From Tubiluchus corallicola (Eukaryota; Priapulida; Priapulimorpha; Priapulimorphida; Tubiluchidae), in assembly GCA_030141605.1 (NCBI GenBank), contig JAQGDQ010001301.1, positions 1 through 27,500 on the forward strand: 27,500 nucleotides of DNA, in the 5' to 3' direction. The translations under genes were made by a program, and so were the position numbers. This document shows positions 1 to 9,662 of this stretch, piece by piece. The notes beneath the pieces were generated by a model that had not been told where the DNA came from, made no database searches, and saw only the letters and a program-made list of their open reading frames with translations. The number at the start of each line of letters is the position of its first letter. Position 1 is the first letter of the stretch.

Positions 1-190
1 TACAAAACAATATTACAAAAGTACATTAAATTTTACATGACATATTTTACACTATATATACATTTGACATGACACAATTAACAGAAACATGCTTTACATT
101 ACATAAATTTCACTCATTACATTTACACTATTTATACATTTGACATTACAAAACTAACATAACACGTATTACATTGCATAATTTAAAAAA
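1..190. repeat. Imperfect AT-rich direct repeat, about 76-bp period
   Basis: The string TACACTAT(A/T)TATACATTTGACAT occurs at 48 and again at 124, an offset of 76 bp, and the following TTACATTACATAA / ATTACATTGCATAA segments also correspond. About 2 to 2.5 degenerate copies are present and the array runs off the left edge of the window, so its full length is unknown. No coding content is seen. Confidence 0.6.
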
Positions 191-1380
191 AAATACAAGG
201 CATCAGTTAAGAAGCCAGCGATTACTATATCAATAAATCATGCCATCTTCTAAATATTCTACTATAAAATCGCATATCAGTTCGGTGGCATAATTACATG
301 GTTTATAATAAAATTTGCTGATCCAATCATTCTTTTTCTTAAACTATAGGCAGAGCGAAGCAATAACAGCCATTCAGCGTCCTACACTTATAGGCAAGTA
401 CGCAACACCCAAATAATGAATAACATGTAGTGTTTACGCCTTGAAGTTTCAGGGATGAGAATTTTCCGCGGATACACGGAATTCCGAGTTTTTGGAAGAC
501 CAGTGGTGCCATTTTTGTAAATTGTAAAAATTCGCTGAGAAAATTTTCACGGACCCAGTGCATTATTTCACAAGCTGACCGCTAGTTGGCAGGCCGTCAC
601 GTTGTTTACATCACGTACATCAGTGTAACCACGTGTATATCTCTATGTATAAAAATATAGAATCAATTGTGCGGAGTTATTTGAGTCAATTGCAGACAGT
701 TTTTATATACTTTTGCATAGGAGCAGCCAGTACTTAGGCGTTTTTGAGACAATTAGGTATCATGTATCCTTGATAGTTTTGTATTTTAAATTATGCATGA
801 AGCAAGGTAACTGACATTGAAAGTCAACTTAGAGGCTCTCTATGGTCACAAAATTGCAATTTGTTGCTGGCTTCAATGGGGCTCCCGTGAACCCCGTTGG
901 GGGCCTAGATGGCCCCAAAACCCCCGGCCTGTTTCAGAGTTTTTGCAATTTGTCATTCTCATCCCTGAAGTTTGCAATCGCTAGACTCGAATTCAAGACT
1001 TGCGTGTTTGCAGTGCAAAATCTAGACCACCAAGCCACACATAACAGGATAATAATAACTTCTATTTTTATGGCAGCATATTAAAAAAACAGGAATGGAG
1101 TTTGCATAAATACAGACGGTGGCAGGGCCTGCCATCTATCATTCGTTTCGACTACTAAATTGTAGTGACCGTTTTCCTGAAAAATTTAACGCCAGATGTC
1201 GCAAGGTGGTCATTTATCACCAGTAATACGTTCCCACGCTTTTATACCTAATATTATGTGTATATATCACGCGTGTGTTTTAATGGATAGCTACTATTGA
1301 CTATTACTATTGAGCTGCTTGGTTTCTTTTACATTTTAGTAGCATTAAAAATATAAATTTCTTGTAGAAAATGGCTGTTA
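191..1380. other. Unassigned AT-rich sequence with a short GC-rich block
   Basis: No gene can be supported here. The open frames at 339-563 (minus) and 842-1084 (plus) lack recognisable motifs and start or end without splice context. A GC-rich block at about 866-930 contains runs of G and C (CCCCGTTGGGGGCC type), unlike its AT-rich surroundings, and may be part of an old repeat. A 15-bp stretch at 448-462 recurs inverted at 955-969 (ATTCTCATCCCTGAA), hinting that both lie in one degraded inverted-repeat element. Confidence 0.4.
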
Positions 1381-1800
1381 CCAAAGAGAATTTTAACTGA
1401 GTTAATGCAAAAAGCTCTAAAACTTCTAAGGAAAGTTTTAAAGATAAGATGGCCATACATAATCGATAACGAAGATTTATACACCAGAAGTTTCAAAAGT
1501 CAAGACTGAAGATTAAGATGGCTAGGACATCTTGTAAAATTACCAAATGAAGCACCTGTAATAATCGCTTTAATCCTAGCCTTAAAACCTTGCAAAAAAC
1601 CACCTGACAAACCAAAAACAACTTTGGATAGCTAAGATAAATAAAGATGTTCAACAACTTTAACCAAATCTATCTTTAGAAGTGGGAGAACTTACTCTGT
1701 TACCTGCAGGGAAAATTGGGTGGAATACTCTAGTAAATGTTAATGCCCCAGCGTCTATGAGAGTGAGATGGAGTAAGACTGAAGAAAAAGAAGAAGAAAA
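1381..1800 (+). pseudogene. Non-LTR retrotransposon C-terminal fragment (decayed)
   Basis: Three consecutive blocks, interrupted by stops and frameshifts, read as the C-terminal tail of a LINE reverse transcriptase polyprotein. Around 1425-1490 translation gives LRKVLKIRWPYIIDNEDLYT; from 1513 it gives LRWLGHLVKLPNEAPVIIAL, the well-known RLRWLGH-type motif found downstream of the RT domain in many LINE ORF2 proteins; around 1742-1780 it gives NAPASMRVRWSK, a typical terminal segment. The RT and endonuclease domains are absent, so this is a 5'-truncated dead copy. It ends in an A/G-rich stretch (GAAGAAAAAGAAG) that may be the remnant of its tail and lies just before the polypurine tract. The clade is not determined. 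The family assignment rests on motif recognition only. Confidence 0.8.
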
Positions 1801-1889
1801 TAAAAGACGTACCTACACACTCTTTCCCATGAAAGCGTTCTAATGTCCACGTTGTCTAAAATGTAGTGAAACTTCTTCCGATTTTCCTC

Positions 1890-2302
1890 GGAGATAAAGA
1901 GAAAAAAGTGAGTGGGAAAAGAAGAGGGAGAGAAAGAGATCAGAGAGAAAGAAAGAGAGGGATAGAGATAAAGTCAAGGAGAAAGACGAAGAGAAGGAGA
2001 AAGAGAGAGAGAGAGAGAGAGAAAAGCGAGTAGGAAAAAAAGAGAAAGAGGGAAGGGGAGAAAGAGAGAAATAAATAAATAAATCTTTTATATTACATTA
2101 TGTTTACACAACGTAAACCCCTCTAATTGCAGAAAAATTGACAGGGTAAAAAGAAACAGAGAGAGAGAGAGAAAAAATGAAAAAGAGAGAGACAGACAGA
2201 CAAAGAGAGAAAAAGAGTGAGTGAGTGAGAGAGAGAGAGAGAGACAGAGAGAGAGAGAGAAACAGAGAGAGTCAGAGACAGAAAGAGAGAGAAGGAGAGA
2301 GG

Positions 2303-2337
<35 letters not shown>

Positions 2338-2381
2338 GAAAAAGAGAGAGACAGACAGACAAAGAGAGAAAAAGAGTGAGT

Positions 2382-2417
<36 letters not shown>

Positions 2418-2451
2418 GAGAGAGTGAGAGACAGAGAGAGAGAGAAGGAGA

Positions 2452-2516
<65 letters not shown>

Positions 2517-2517
2517 G
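1890..2517. repeat. GA-rich polypurine tract with internal 159-bp duplication
   Basis: Almost pure (GA)n with AAAGAGAG and GAGTGAGT interruptions in two blocks (1890-2070 and 2150-2517), separated by an AT-rich stretch. Within the second block a complex segment containing ATGAAAAAGAGAGAGACAGA occurs at 2177 and again at 2336, so the tract carries a 159-bp tandem duplication and not only slippage of dinucleotides. Open frames on both strands (RERERE, SLSLSL) are repeat read-through. Confidence 0.9.
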
Positions 2518-3174
2518 GGATTCTCCAATATACTTTTATATTATTACTGATACTTTGATGATGTCTGGGATTTTGCACAGATGAATATTAATAAAAACCA
2601 AAGATTATTCCAGATTTTGTACAAATCTCACAGTTTCTTTCCATAATAGCATTCAAATCTTCCACTGACTGATACATTAAACTCGGAAATCCCTGGGATT
2701 TTTCCTGCACTTCCCGCCGTCCAATTGACGCAGCGTTCATTGATGGGAAGTGAATAAAATGGAAGAGGCGGATAGACGAATGAAAGTGAGGGGATAAGAG
2801 AATAAAAGAGGTGGATAACGAAATCTTTTATCTCGTTTTTCAAATTTGGAAGCAGCGGATCGTCAACGCTATGAGGATTTCCAAGCAATCCCCTGGCGGA
2901 TGAAGTAGGTATTAGGGGTTTATGTTCTTGAAAGAGCATAATATTGAGGGATTTAGAGTCACTTGAAAATAATTTCGTAAAATCTCATCAACAAGTAAAC
3001 AGAGTATTTGACTTAACAATAGTTTCGAAATTTTTAGCCCTTAAAATGGCCAATTTTTAGTGAGCCTGCCCCCTAGTGGTGGTGGATGTGATAGTATTTT
3101 AATAGAGAAACTGTACTTTTTGTGGTGAAAAATCAATAAATAAATAGATAACTGATCAATATGCATTGTTTGTT
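2518..3174. other. Unassigned sequence
   Basis: No coding region is supported. The 103-residue minus frame at 2628-2939 shows no motif and has no splice context. The segment is AT-rich and includes one regulatory-type motif, listed separately at 3066-3079. Confidence 0.4.
3066..3079 (-). promoter_or_regulatory. Exact match to the CTCF core consensus
   Basis: Read on the minus strand this is CCACTAGGGGGCAG, which fits every position of the commonly used CTCF core CCASYAGRKGGCRS. CTCF is conserved in bilaterians and organises chromatin loops, so a site inside repeat-dense DNA is of interest. Such motifs are also spread by transposable elements, and occupancy cannot be judged from sequence. One isolated 14-bp match is suggestive only. 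Confidence 0.4.
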
Positions 3175-3716
3175 CAATTAATCAATTTATTTCACTCCAA
3201 GCAATACATATACAATACATCAACATACAATATTATTGAAACAAAAACAAATAGTATAGGTAAACAAACGTTGATGAAGTCAAATTAACCAAATAAAAGA
3301 GTTGCTGTATGACACCTTGAAAGCTTGGCTTGTTAAGGTGGCAGAAATGAGTGAATGAAAGAATGGTTAGGGTTACTAGACATGATGGAATGGAAAAAAT
3401 AGTAAGATTAGGGATAGGAAGAAGGAAGAGAGGAGAGGATGAGTGAATGAAAGAATGGTTAGGGTTAGTAGACATGATGGCATGGAAAAAATAGTAAGAT
3501 TAGGGATAGGAAGAAGGAAGGGAGGTGAGGATGAGTGAATGAAAGAATGGTTAGGGTTAGTAGACATGATGGCATGGAAAAAATAGTAAGATTAGGGATA
3601 GGAAGAAGGAAGGGAGGGGAGGATGAGTGAATGAAAGAATGGTTAGGGTTAGTAGACATGATGGCATGGAAAAAATAGTAAGATTAGGGATAGGAAGAAG
3701 GAAAAGAGGAGAAGAA
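3175..3716 (-). mobile_element. Minisatellite-bearing retroposon, copy 1
   Basis: This segment is the reverse complement of most of 17665-18200. Shared unique parts include the block at 3310-3348 (CACCTTGAAAGCTTGGCTTG, matching 18050-18090 inverted) and the 3' end, ATTGTATGTTGATGTATTG... followed by GTGAAATAAATTGATT. In the element's own sense (minus strand here) the order is minisatellite, short unique region, AATAAA-type end, then a TGAT tail, which is retroposon-like polarity. In this copy the tail is reduced to a few ATTGATT-like units around 3170-3190. No coding capacity is visible, so it is presumably non-autonomous. Whether it derives from a LINE, SINE or other retroelement is unknown. 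Confidence 0.65.
3349..3716. repeat. 92-bp minisatellite, 4 copies, with TTAGGGTTAG core
   Basis: GAGTGAATGAAAGAATGGTT begins at 3349, 3441, 3533 and 3625, giving an exact 92-bp period. Each unit contains GGTTAGGGTTA (GGTTAGGGTTAG in copies 2-4), then CATGATGG and AGGGATAGGAAGAAGGA. The unit also forms the minisatellite of the second retroposon copy at 17672-18042 with a 93-94-bp period. The minus-strand frames beginning MSTNPNHSF are three shifted readings of this repeat. Confidence 0.92.
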
Positions 3717-3926
3717 ATGACCAGTTATTAGTGGACTATTAGTCCAGTAACACAAACTGGACAATTTAATACATATCTCTACAGCAATCATGTAGCTAAT
3801 ATGGCAGCAACTAAATGATGACTATGACGACAACTGAGAGAGCAGCTATTGTAATTGACTTGGCGAATTCGTTCAAATATAAATAATTTTCCTCGCGACA
3901 TTATCAGTACAAGGTCATTGCCGTGA
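3717..3926. other. Unassigned spacer between repeats
   Basis: A short stretch with no recognisable coding or structural feature. It contains a small inverted repeat, ATTAGTGGACTATTAGTCCAG, at about 3727-3748. Confidence 0.3.
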
Positions 3927-4412
3927 CTGCTATTGCTAATGCTGCCTCTCCTATTGTTGTTAGTGTTGTTATTGTTATTGGTGCGGCTATTGTTGTTGGT
4001 GTTGCTATTGTTGTTGGTGTTGCTATTGCTATTGGTGTGGCTATTGTTGTTGGTGTTGCTATTGTTGTTGGTGTTGTTATTGTTATTGGTGCGGCTATTG
4101 TTGTTGGTGTTGTTATTGTTATTGGTGTGGCTATTATTGTTGGTGTTGCTATTGTTATTGATGTTACTATTGTTGTTGGTTTGGCTATTGTTGTTGGTGT
4201 TGCTATTGTTAGTGGTGTTGCTATTGTTGTTGGTGTTGCTATTGTTAGTGGTGTGGCTATTGTTGTTGGTGTTGCTATTGCTGTTGATGTGGTTATTGTT
4301 GTTGGTGTTGCTATTGTTATTGGTGTGGTTATTGTTGTTGATGTTGCTATTGTTAGTGGTGTTGCTATTGTTATTGGTGTGGCTATTGTTGTTGATGTTG
4401 CTATTGTTACTG
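3927..4412. repeat. 18-bp minisatellite (GCTATTGTTGTTGGTGTT type)
   Basis: About 27 imperfect copies of an 18-bp unit built from GTT, GGT and GCTATT triplets. Because the period is a multiple of three and stops are absent, long frames appear on both strands (AIVVGV on plus, NTNNNS on minus). Variants such as GGTGCGGCT and AGTGGTGTT recur at 36-bp and longer spacing, suggesting unit duplications. No gene is inferred. It directly abuts the truncated 5' end of a LINE fragment. Confidence 0.88.
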
Positions 4413-4424
4413 GTCCTGTTTTTA

Positions 4425-4736
4425 TATAAATGCATCAACAATATTAACACGCCCTTCATCAAAAATAAGCTTCCACTCCTCTTGGAGCCAACATTAAATC
4501 CAAGAACACACAATATTAAACAAATACGCACTAATAACAAATACAGCAACAATTCTATCATTAAACAAGGAGTTCAACTTTGGAATACCCTACCATCAAA
4601 TTTAAAACAAATCAAGTCTTTCTACGAATTCAAATCAAAATTAAAAATACATATATTAAATCGTTTTGAAAACCCTACATACGTAAACGATAATATACAT
4701 TCATCCGCAAATTTTATTTACCCACGTCCATTTTAA
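4425..4736 (+). pseudogene. LINE ORF2 C-terminal fragment
   Basis: The frame reads ...INTPFIKNKLPLLLEPTLNP, then about 45 residues later GVQLWNTLPSNLKQIKSFYE and FKSKLKIHILNRF before a stop at 4736. This order (basic/hydrophobic stretch, NTR-like segment, WNxLPxxLK, FKxxLK) is the usual extreme C-terminus of many LINE reverse transcriptase polyproteins. The fragment is intact in frame but lacks the RT, endonuclease and anything upstream. The apparent N-terminal extension comes from read-through of the adjoining 18-bp minisatellite. It is a 5'-truncated insertion whose 3' UTR follows. Confidence 0.82.
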
Positions 4737-5026
4737 ATTGTATATATATTGTATACAGTCTATTATAATTTGCGTGTAACATTATAATGTATATTTTGTT
4801 TTAAATTTTCGGCACAGTAGTGTTTAGTTTGCACTGGACGCATTTGCCTTTAACAGTTGTGTGAATTTTATTCTCGTGATGCGATGTTCTTTTATGTTTT
4901 TATAGTTATGAATATCGATTTTTTATGGCAAATAAAGATTATTATATATTATATTTATATATATTATATATAAATATTATATATATTATATTATATATAT
5001 TATATATTATATATATATATATATCA
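4737..5026 (+). repeat. LINE 3' UTR ending AATAAAGATTATTAT, then (AT)n tract
   Basis: About 190 bp of AT-rich 3' UTR runs from the stop of the preceding fragment to GGCAAATAAAGATTATTATA at about 4928-4947. The terminal AAATAAAGATTATTAT is identical to the 3' end of the SINE at about 9143-9158. Beyond it, 4940-5026 is an (AT)n/ATATT tract that probably grew from the retroposon tail. Confidence 0.7.
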
Positions 5027-5213
5027 TACATTCTCAACTAAAATGTATTTGTTGCATAGTGGAAAAAGTTTGATTAGTAATATTACTGTACGTCGATCCA
5101 CTTAAAATAAACAAAGTTTGAATTAAAATTGTTCTTCATTCTCTACATTTTCGGGACGCGTGGTACAGGCTAATTATATACAAAATTTCACAGTAAATCA
5201 ACAAAACAAAGAA

Positions 5214-5322
5214 TCAAGCACACAGTCGCAGCTGCTGCACAGCCATGTTTAATCCTCTAAGATTTGTTTCCACCGTTTGCGAAATCCACGTGGTGAGTCC
5301 AGCCCGCGTAATAAAGCGCCTT
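5214..5322 (-). other. Exon-like island, possible terminal coding exon (strand ambiguous)
   Basis: On the minus strand a pyrimidine-rich acceptor (TTTTCATTTTTTGCCCATAG) precedes 109 bp of GC-richer sequence. With one leading base to complete a split codon it reads RRFITRAGLTTWISQTVETN, then about 15 more residues ending LRLCA before TGA at 5216-5214. No family is recognised. The other two minus frames are also open for 20-24 codons. On the plus strand the same DNA gives ATG at 5245 followed by 16 codons (MFNPLRFVSTVCEIHV) and a GTGAGT donor at 5293. The two readings conflict, so either one or both are chance. The flanks at 5027-5213 and 5323-5690 show nothing else identifiable. Confidence 0.22.
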
Positions 5323-5689
5323 CTATGGGCAAAAAATGAAAATAAAGAAGTAATTTAACGCTGCCCAGAGTACGTAACTTTTGCCTTTGTCAAGATTTTC
5401 GCGATTTCGTGCCACGGAAATGTTCTGTTGTGAGAGTTTGGAAGTTTGGTTTAAAACCATCGATGTCTGGAGTTGCCGCTGCTTTTAAATCCCTCTGTCT
5501 AAAGCCTACCATTCGCTGATATGTATCGTGTATAATGTAGGATTAGCTGTGGTAATACACATCGCTGCAAAACTATGAATAACATTATGGATGGCAATTC
5601 TGCTGTGCAGTGTTGCCAGTTCTGTTCTTCTCAGCCATCCCTTCAGACACACTAGCTCAGATGGATCCATTCGTTCTACATTTATTTGT

Positions 5690-5960
5690 TCGTTTGGTTA
5701 AATCTTTATTCGTTCATTCAATCATTCGTTCGCGCATCGATTCATTCATTCGTTCATTCATTCATTCAATCATTTACTCGTTCGGACGTTAGTAGTTCGT
5801 TTGTTTATTCATTCACTCATCCATTCATTCATTCACTCGTTCTTTCACTAGTTCGGTTTTCTATTCATTAATTTATTCGTTCATTTACTAGTACGTTCGT
5901 CGCTCGTTTGTTCATTCATTCGCTCACTCATTCGTTCGTTCGTTTGTCCATTCATTCATT
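5690..5960. repeat. (ATTC)/(GTTC) tetranucleotide tract
   Basis: ATTCATTCGTTCGTTC-type tetranucleotide repeats, imperfect and interspersed with CACTCATT and TTTACTAG, extend over about 270 bp. Frames such as FIRSFIHSI are repeat read-through. Confidence 0.85.
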
Positions 5961-6345
5961 CTTTCTTTCTTTCTTTGATCCACTCTATTTATTCTTTTCT
6001 TTGTTACTTCATTTTTCATTCATTTCTTTCTTTGTCTGCTTTTTTCTTCCTTCATAAACGTTTGTCTTCTCAGTTCGTTTTTTGAAATTTCTTTCCAATT
6101 TTTCTTTCTTTTTTCTATTGTTTACTCAATTTTATTTTCTGTTGTTCTTTCGTTCGTTATTCTTTTCTCTGTTACTTCTTTCTTCATTCATTCTTTCTTC
6201 CTTGTTTCTTGTGTTTTTTCCGTCACTTGTTTCTCCTTTTTTTAATTCTTTTCCTCGGCTTTTGATTTTCGCCTGTGTTTTTGCTTGATATTTAGTTAGC
6301 TGTTCCTTTATTTTTCTTCTTTCTTCTCTTCTTATCTTTTCTCTG
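5961..6345. repeat. Polypyrimidine-rich low-complexity tract
   Basis: Continues from the tetranucleotide tract as CTTTCTTTCTTT followed by TTC/TTTTC-rich sequence with few purines. The 68-residue frame at 6082-6288 consists of F, L and S and is not considered a gene. Confidence 0.75.
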
Positions 6346-6609
6346 TCTCGTCGCTATTCTCGGCCCGCGTAAGCTAATAACAACGTTGGCTTCCGTCCCT
6401 TCAAACACATCTTGAGCTTCATCTTGGCTTCAGTCAGGTAATTGCCTCGCTAAGGAAAGAGTTAACGACTTAGAGACGCTGAAACAAAGCGGCGGTAATG
6501 AAGATTTCCGGGGGGAATTTGCTCTCTACTTGTCGCCATGGTTGTGACGTTCTTAACGAAGATTTTATGAATTTTAACAGAATGCGAGTACCGCAAAATC
6601 ATATGATGT
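6346..6609. other. Unique, moderately GC sequence between repeats
   Basis: About 260 bp of normal-complexity sequence (for example ACGACTTAGAGACGCTGAAA, AGCGGCGGTAATGAAG) flanked by repeats. No open frame with splice context is convincing. It could be a conserved noncoding element or a degraded gene piece; nothing in it decides. Confidence 0.3.
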
Positions 6610-6615
6610 AATCAT

Positions 6616-6766
6616 TATGATGATGATGATGGCAATGATGATGATGATGATGATGATGATGATGCTGTGGTGGTGGTGGCGATGATGGTGATGATGATGG
6701 TGATGATGATGATGCGGTGGTGGTGGTGGTTGGTGGTGGTGGCGATGATGATGATGATGATGGCGG

Positions 6767-6822
<56 letters not shown>

Positions 6823-6896
6823 TGGTGTTGGTGGTGGTAGTGGTGTTGGTGGTGGTGGTGGTGGTGATGATGGTGATGATGGTGATGATGATGATG

Positions 6897-6928
<32 letters not shown>

Positions 6929-6937
6929 TGATGGTGG

Positions 6938-6970
<33 letters not shown>

Positions 6971-7040
6971 CGATGATAATGATGATGTGGTGGTGGTGGT
7001 GGTGATGATGATGATGATGATGATGATGACTATGATCATG
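6616..7040. repeat. Compound GAT/GTG trinucleotide repeat
   Basis: Long (GAT)n runs alternate with (GTG)n blocks and GGC interruptions across about 425 bp. Open frames on both strands encode homopolymers of D, V, S, H, I or T, as expected of a triplet repeat, and are not annotated as genes. Confidence 0.92.
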
Positions 7041-7119
7041 ATGAGAGGCAATAATTGACATGCAGGCGTATTCTGCGTAGAAACTAACTTAGTTAGATGC
7101 AAGACTAGAGAAAATCGAA

Positions 7120-7292
7120 GTACAGTGCCCAACTATTGATGACATCACAAACTAACATAATCTTAAATAGCAGAAATATTCCATGAGCGTGTTGCACGTG
7201 TTTGCGAAAGCGAAAATTGAAGTACAGTGCTACTGTAAGATATTCAGTGTGTTGTACTAAAACTAGGCAAGTTTTAAGATAAAATTCTAATC
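7120..7292 (+). repeat. Dispersed repeat family A, copy 1
   Basis: Matches 15545-15712 closely: CCCAACTATTGATGACATCA, then GTGTTTGCGAAAGCGAA, then AGTACAGTGCTACTGTAAGA and a shared end around GGCAAGTTTTAAGATAAAA. The first part is also present in copy 2 at about 10560-10600. It is same-strand in all three places. No coding capacity or terminal repeats are clear, so the class is undetermined; a non-autonomous DNA transposon remnant is one possibility. Confidence 0.75.
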
Positions 7293-7974
7293 TCAAATGT
7301 CTTTTGAACAGTTGCAAATTGAAGTTTGAATGAACGTGGTGTTGTTTCAACAATAAAAAAAATGTAATATTTTTTATCGCCAGAGGGCGTCAATCAAAAA
7401 ATGTGTCTGACAACTCATATTCACCCAAAATAAGGTGCCATATACAAAGAAGTACGTCTCCTTTCTTCGTTACAAGCTATTGGACAATGATTAAGGTCAG
7501 ATGACCTCATCCTACACATTTCTCTTACTGTCCTAAGTCATTGGCTGTCAGTAATGGTGGCGTAAACTCTTCCTAATGCAATAACTCGCAGACTGCAGCA
7601 CCTTTTCCTAGACCAGAACATGTCAAATGATGCAATTTAGTAGATAATAACCGACGGTGGTTTGTGGAAGCGACGCTTAGGGACGAGTTCTAAACGATCT
7701 TCACAGATTATCTGACGTTTCACAAATTAGAAAACAGCAAGGAAATACTGAAGAAATGGCGCTAGTCTTTCCCTGAATTTCATGATGCATTTTAATTATG
7801 GTATGAATAATCACTTTCTTGCTAGTTTTGTAAAAATACTTCGAAATTTATTGATCGTTAAAGGGAAACATAACCAAATTTTAAATTATACCTACAGTAA
7901 TCTAATGTATAAAATATTCAAAGAGAACACCATTGTTTTTTAAACGTTAGCACAACAGAAATTTGAAATTTTAT
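7293..7974. other. Unassigned AT-rich sequence
   Basis: No gene or repeat recognised. A GCCAGAGGGCGTC segment at about 7380-7392 is locally GC-rich but does not fit the CTCF core spacing. Confidence 0.35.
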
Positions 7975-8365
7975 TACCTCAGCCACTGCCACCACAACCA
8001 CTGCCACCACCACCACCACTGCCACCACAACCACTGCCACCACCACCACCATTGCCACCACCACTACCACTCCACCGCCACCACTACCACCATCACCACC
8101 ACTACCACCACCACAACCTCTGCCACCACCACCACTACCATCACCACCACCACCATTGTCACCACCACCACTACCATCACCACCATTGTCACCACCACCA
8201 CTACCATCACCACCATTGCCACCACCACCTCTACCACCACCATTGCCACCACAACCACTGCTACCACCACCATTGCCACCACCACCACTACCACCATCAC
8301 CACCACTGCCACCACCACCACTACCACCATCACCACCACTGCCACCATCACCACCACCACAGTAT
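7975..8365. repeat. Compound CCA/CTG/ATC trinucleotide repeat
   Basis: About 390 bp of CCACCACCA with regularly interspersed CACTGCC, CATTGCC, CTACC and CATCACC variants. Longer blocks such as CCACTGCCACCACCACCACT recur, so larger units have been duplicated. Frames encoding poly-H, poly-T or poly-P are read-through. Confidence 0.9.
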
Positions 8366-8414
8366 TACTAATATTTAATTGTGTTTCTTACTTAGACAGA
8401 CTGTCGGAACAAAA

Positions 8415-8725
8415 TTGCAGTCACTCGAATTAAAACTTCTTGTCTGCGATCTTAAGATGATATACAAAAGTTGTCATAAAATAGTGGGTTTAAGTTTTGA
8501 TGATTTTTTCCAGCATGCTTCAACCAATCACATGGTCACAACTTTAAACTGTTTACGACTTTTTCGAGATTAAACTTATCAAAATTTCCATTTGGTAACA
8601 CAGTTGTAAACATTTGGAATGCTCTAGATTCTCATGTACTGCTCGCTATCAGTTTGTCAGTTTTCACTAAAAGATTAGCTAATCTTAATTTACTGTCTTA
8701 TTGCAATTTAATCCGGAACACGTGA
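8415..8725 (+). pseudogene. LINE ORF2 C-terminal fragment (one frameshift)
   Basis: The first frame reads SLELKLLVCDLKMIYKSCHK then IVGLSFDDFFQHAS, matching the segment in LINE polyproteins just after the RT (RRxxxDLxxxYKxxxxxxxLxxxxFF). After a shift near 8520-8530 the next frame reads HGHNFKLFTTFSRLNLSKFP, then GNTVVNIWNALDSHVL and VFTKRLANL, stopping at 8723-8725. The HNFKLF and VxNxWNxL signatures are characteristic of CR1/Jockey-like LINE C-termini. Upstream domains are missing. The following 190 bp (8726-8917) may be its 3' UTR, after which a tRNA-headed SINE begins. Confidence 0.82.
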
Positions 8726-8917
8726 TATTGTCATTGGCGTAATTGGTTCTTTCCAAACCGTACTCTTGTATAAAACGTTTTGTATATAATTCGTGATGTA
8801 TATAACATATAATTCATATTTAATTGCATTTTATTCATAGTTTTTTAATGAGAGATACTCAATTTCAGGGTATCGTATTTATTAATTTATTTTTATCTTT
8901 TGTATCTTTATATCGCA

Positions 8918-9148
8918 GGACCAGACGGTTTAGTCTAGCGATAACGCGTCTGCTTTCCGTCTGGGAGGTCGTGAGTTCGAACCAGCTGCCGGATCATACC
9001 AAAGACTTGGCTGTTACCCTGCCTGACGCGTGGTATTTAGGGTAAAAGTGGGGTAATAATAGTCTCTGTTATGTAGTTGTAGGTTGTTATTTACAGTCGG
9101 CGATAGTAGCTCTTTGAGCTAATGTTAATTGTTGACCCAAAAGCTGAC
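8918..9148 (+). mobile_element. tRNA-derived SINE
   Basis: The head has a recognisable RNA polymerase III internal promoter: an A-box-like CGGTTTAGTCTAGCG at about 8926-8940 and a B box GAGTTCGAACC at 8973-8983, about 44 bp apart, with an anticodon-arm-like CTGCTTTCCGTC between. It is not a functional tRNA because the acceptor stem is not closed. A body of about 150 bp follows and ends in TTTAAATAAAG, directly continuing into an (ATT)n tail. The last 16 bp (AAATAAAGATTATTAT) equal the 3' end of the LINE at 4928-4947, the pattern expected if the SINE borrowed LINE machinery. The left boundary is estimated from the tRNA head. Confidence 0.75.
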
Positions 9149-9285
<137 letters not shown>

Positions 9286-9662
9286 GATCAGCGTAAGTGC
9301 GCATGCGCCTGCTGATTCTTTCTTTAATACAATTTTAATGCATGTATAAATGTAAATAAATGAAAGGGAACTGAGAAACGTCGTCATCAACTCACAAATG
9401 CTGTGAAATGCCACCTGATGACCCATCGAAAAAAATAAATTTGATGCCAAATAGCTTTAAAGAGAGGGAGAGTCTGGCCTGATGGTGCACTGTTAAAACT
9501 AATTTATGTCTAATTTATGGCAGTGAAAAGGTTGCATTACGCTTAAACCTTAGTGGGTATTGATTGATTTGCTCTTACCTGTGATTTTGCATTAATTGTG
9601 CTGTGAAAATAATCCAGTCAAACATAGTCATTAGAGAAACATAACGAACGATTTGTATAAAT
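9286..9662. other. Unassigned sequence
   Basis: No gene, RNA or repeat is recognised in this stretch. The minus frame at 9091-9450 is mostly the poly-N reading of the (ATT)n tract. Confidence 0.35.

Noticed and set aside
3349-3716. Interstitial telomere
   Set aside because: TTAGGG occurs only about twice per 92-bp unit inside a retroposon minisatellite, with no uninterrupted telomeric run.
3788-4561. 257-codon N/S/T-rich minus frame and 267-codon L-rich plus frame
   Set aside because: Both are readings of the 18-bp minisatellite extended into LINE sequence; the opposite-strand LINE frame explains the flank.
6599-7132. Poly-H/S/T frames over the GAT/GTG repeat
   Set aside because: Triplet repeats are open in several frames on both strands by construction; no protein domain or conserved edge is seen.
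8918-8990. Functional tRNA gene
   Set aside because: A and B boxes are present, but the acceptor stem does not close and a SINE body and tail follow.
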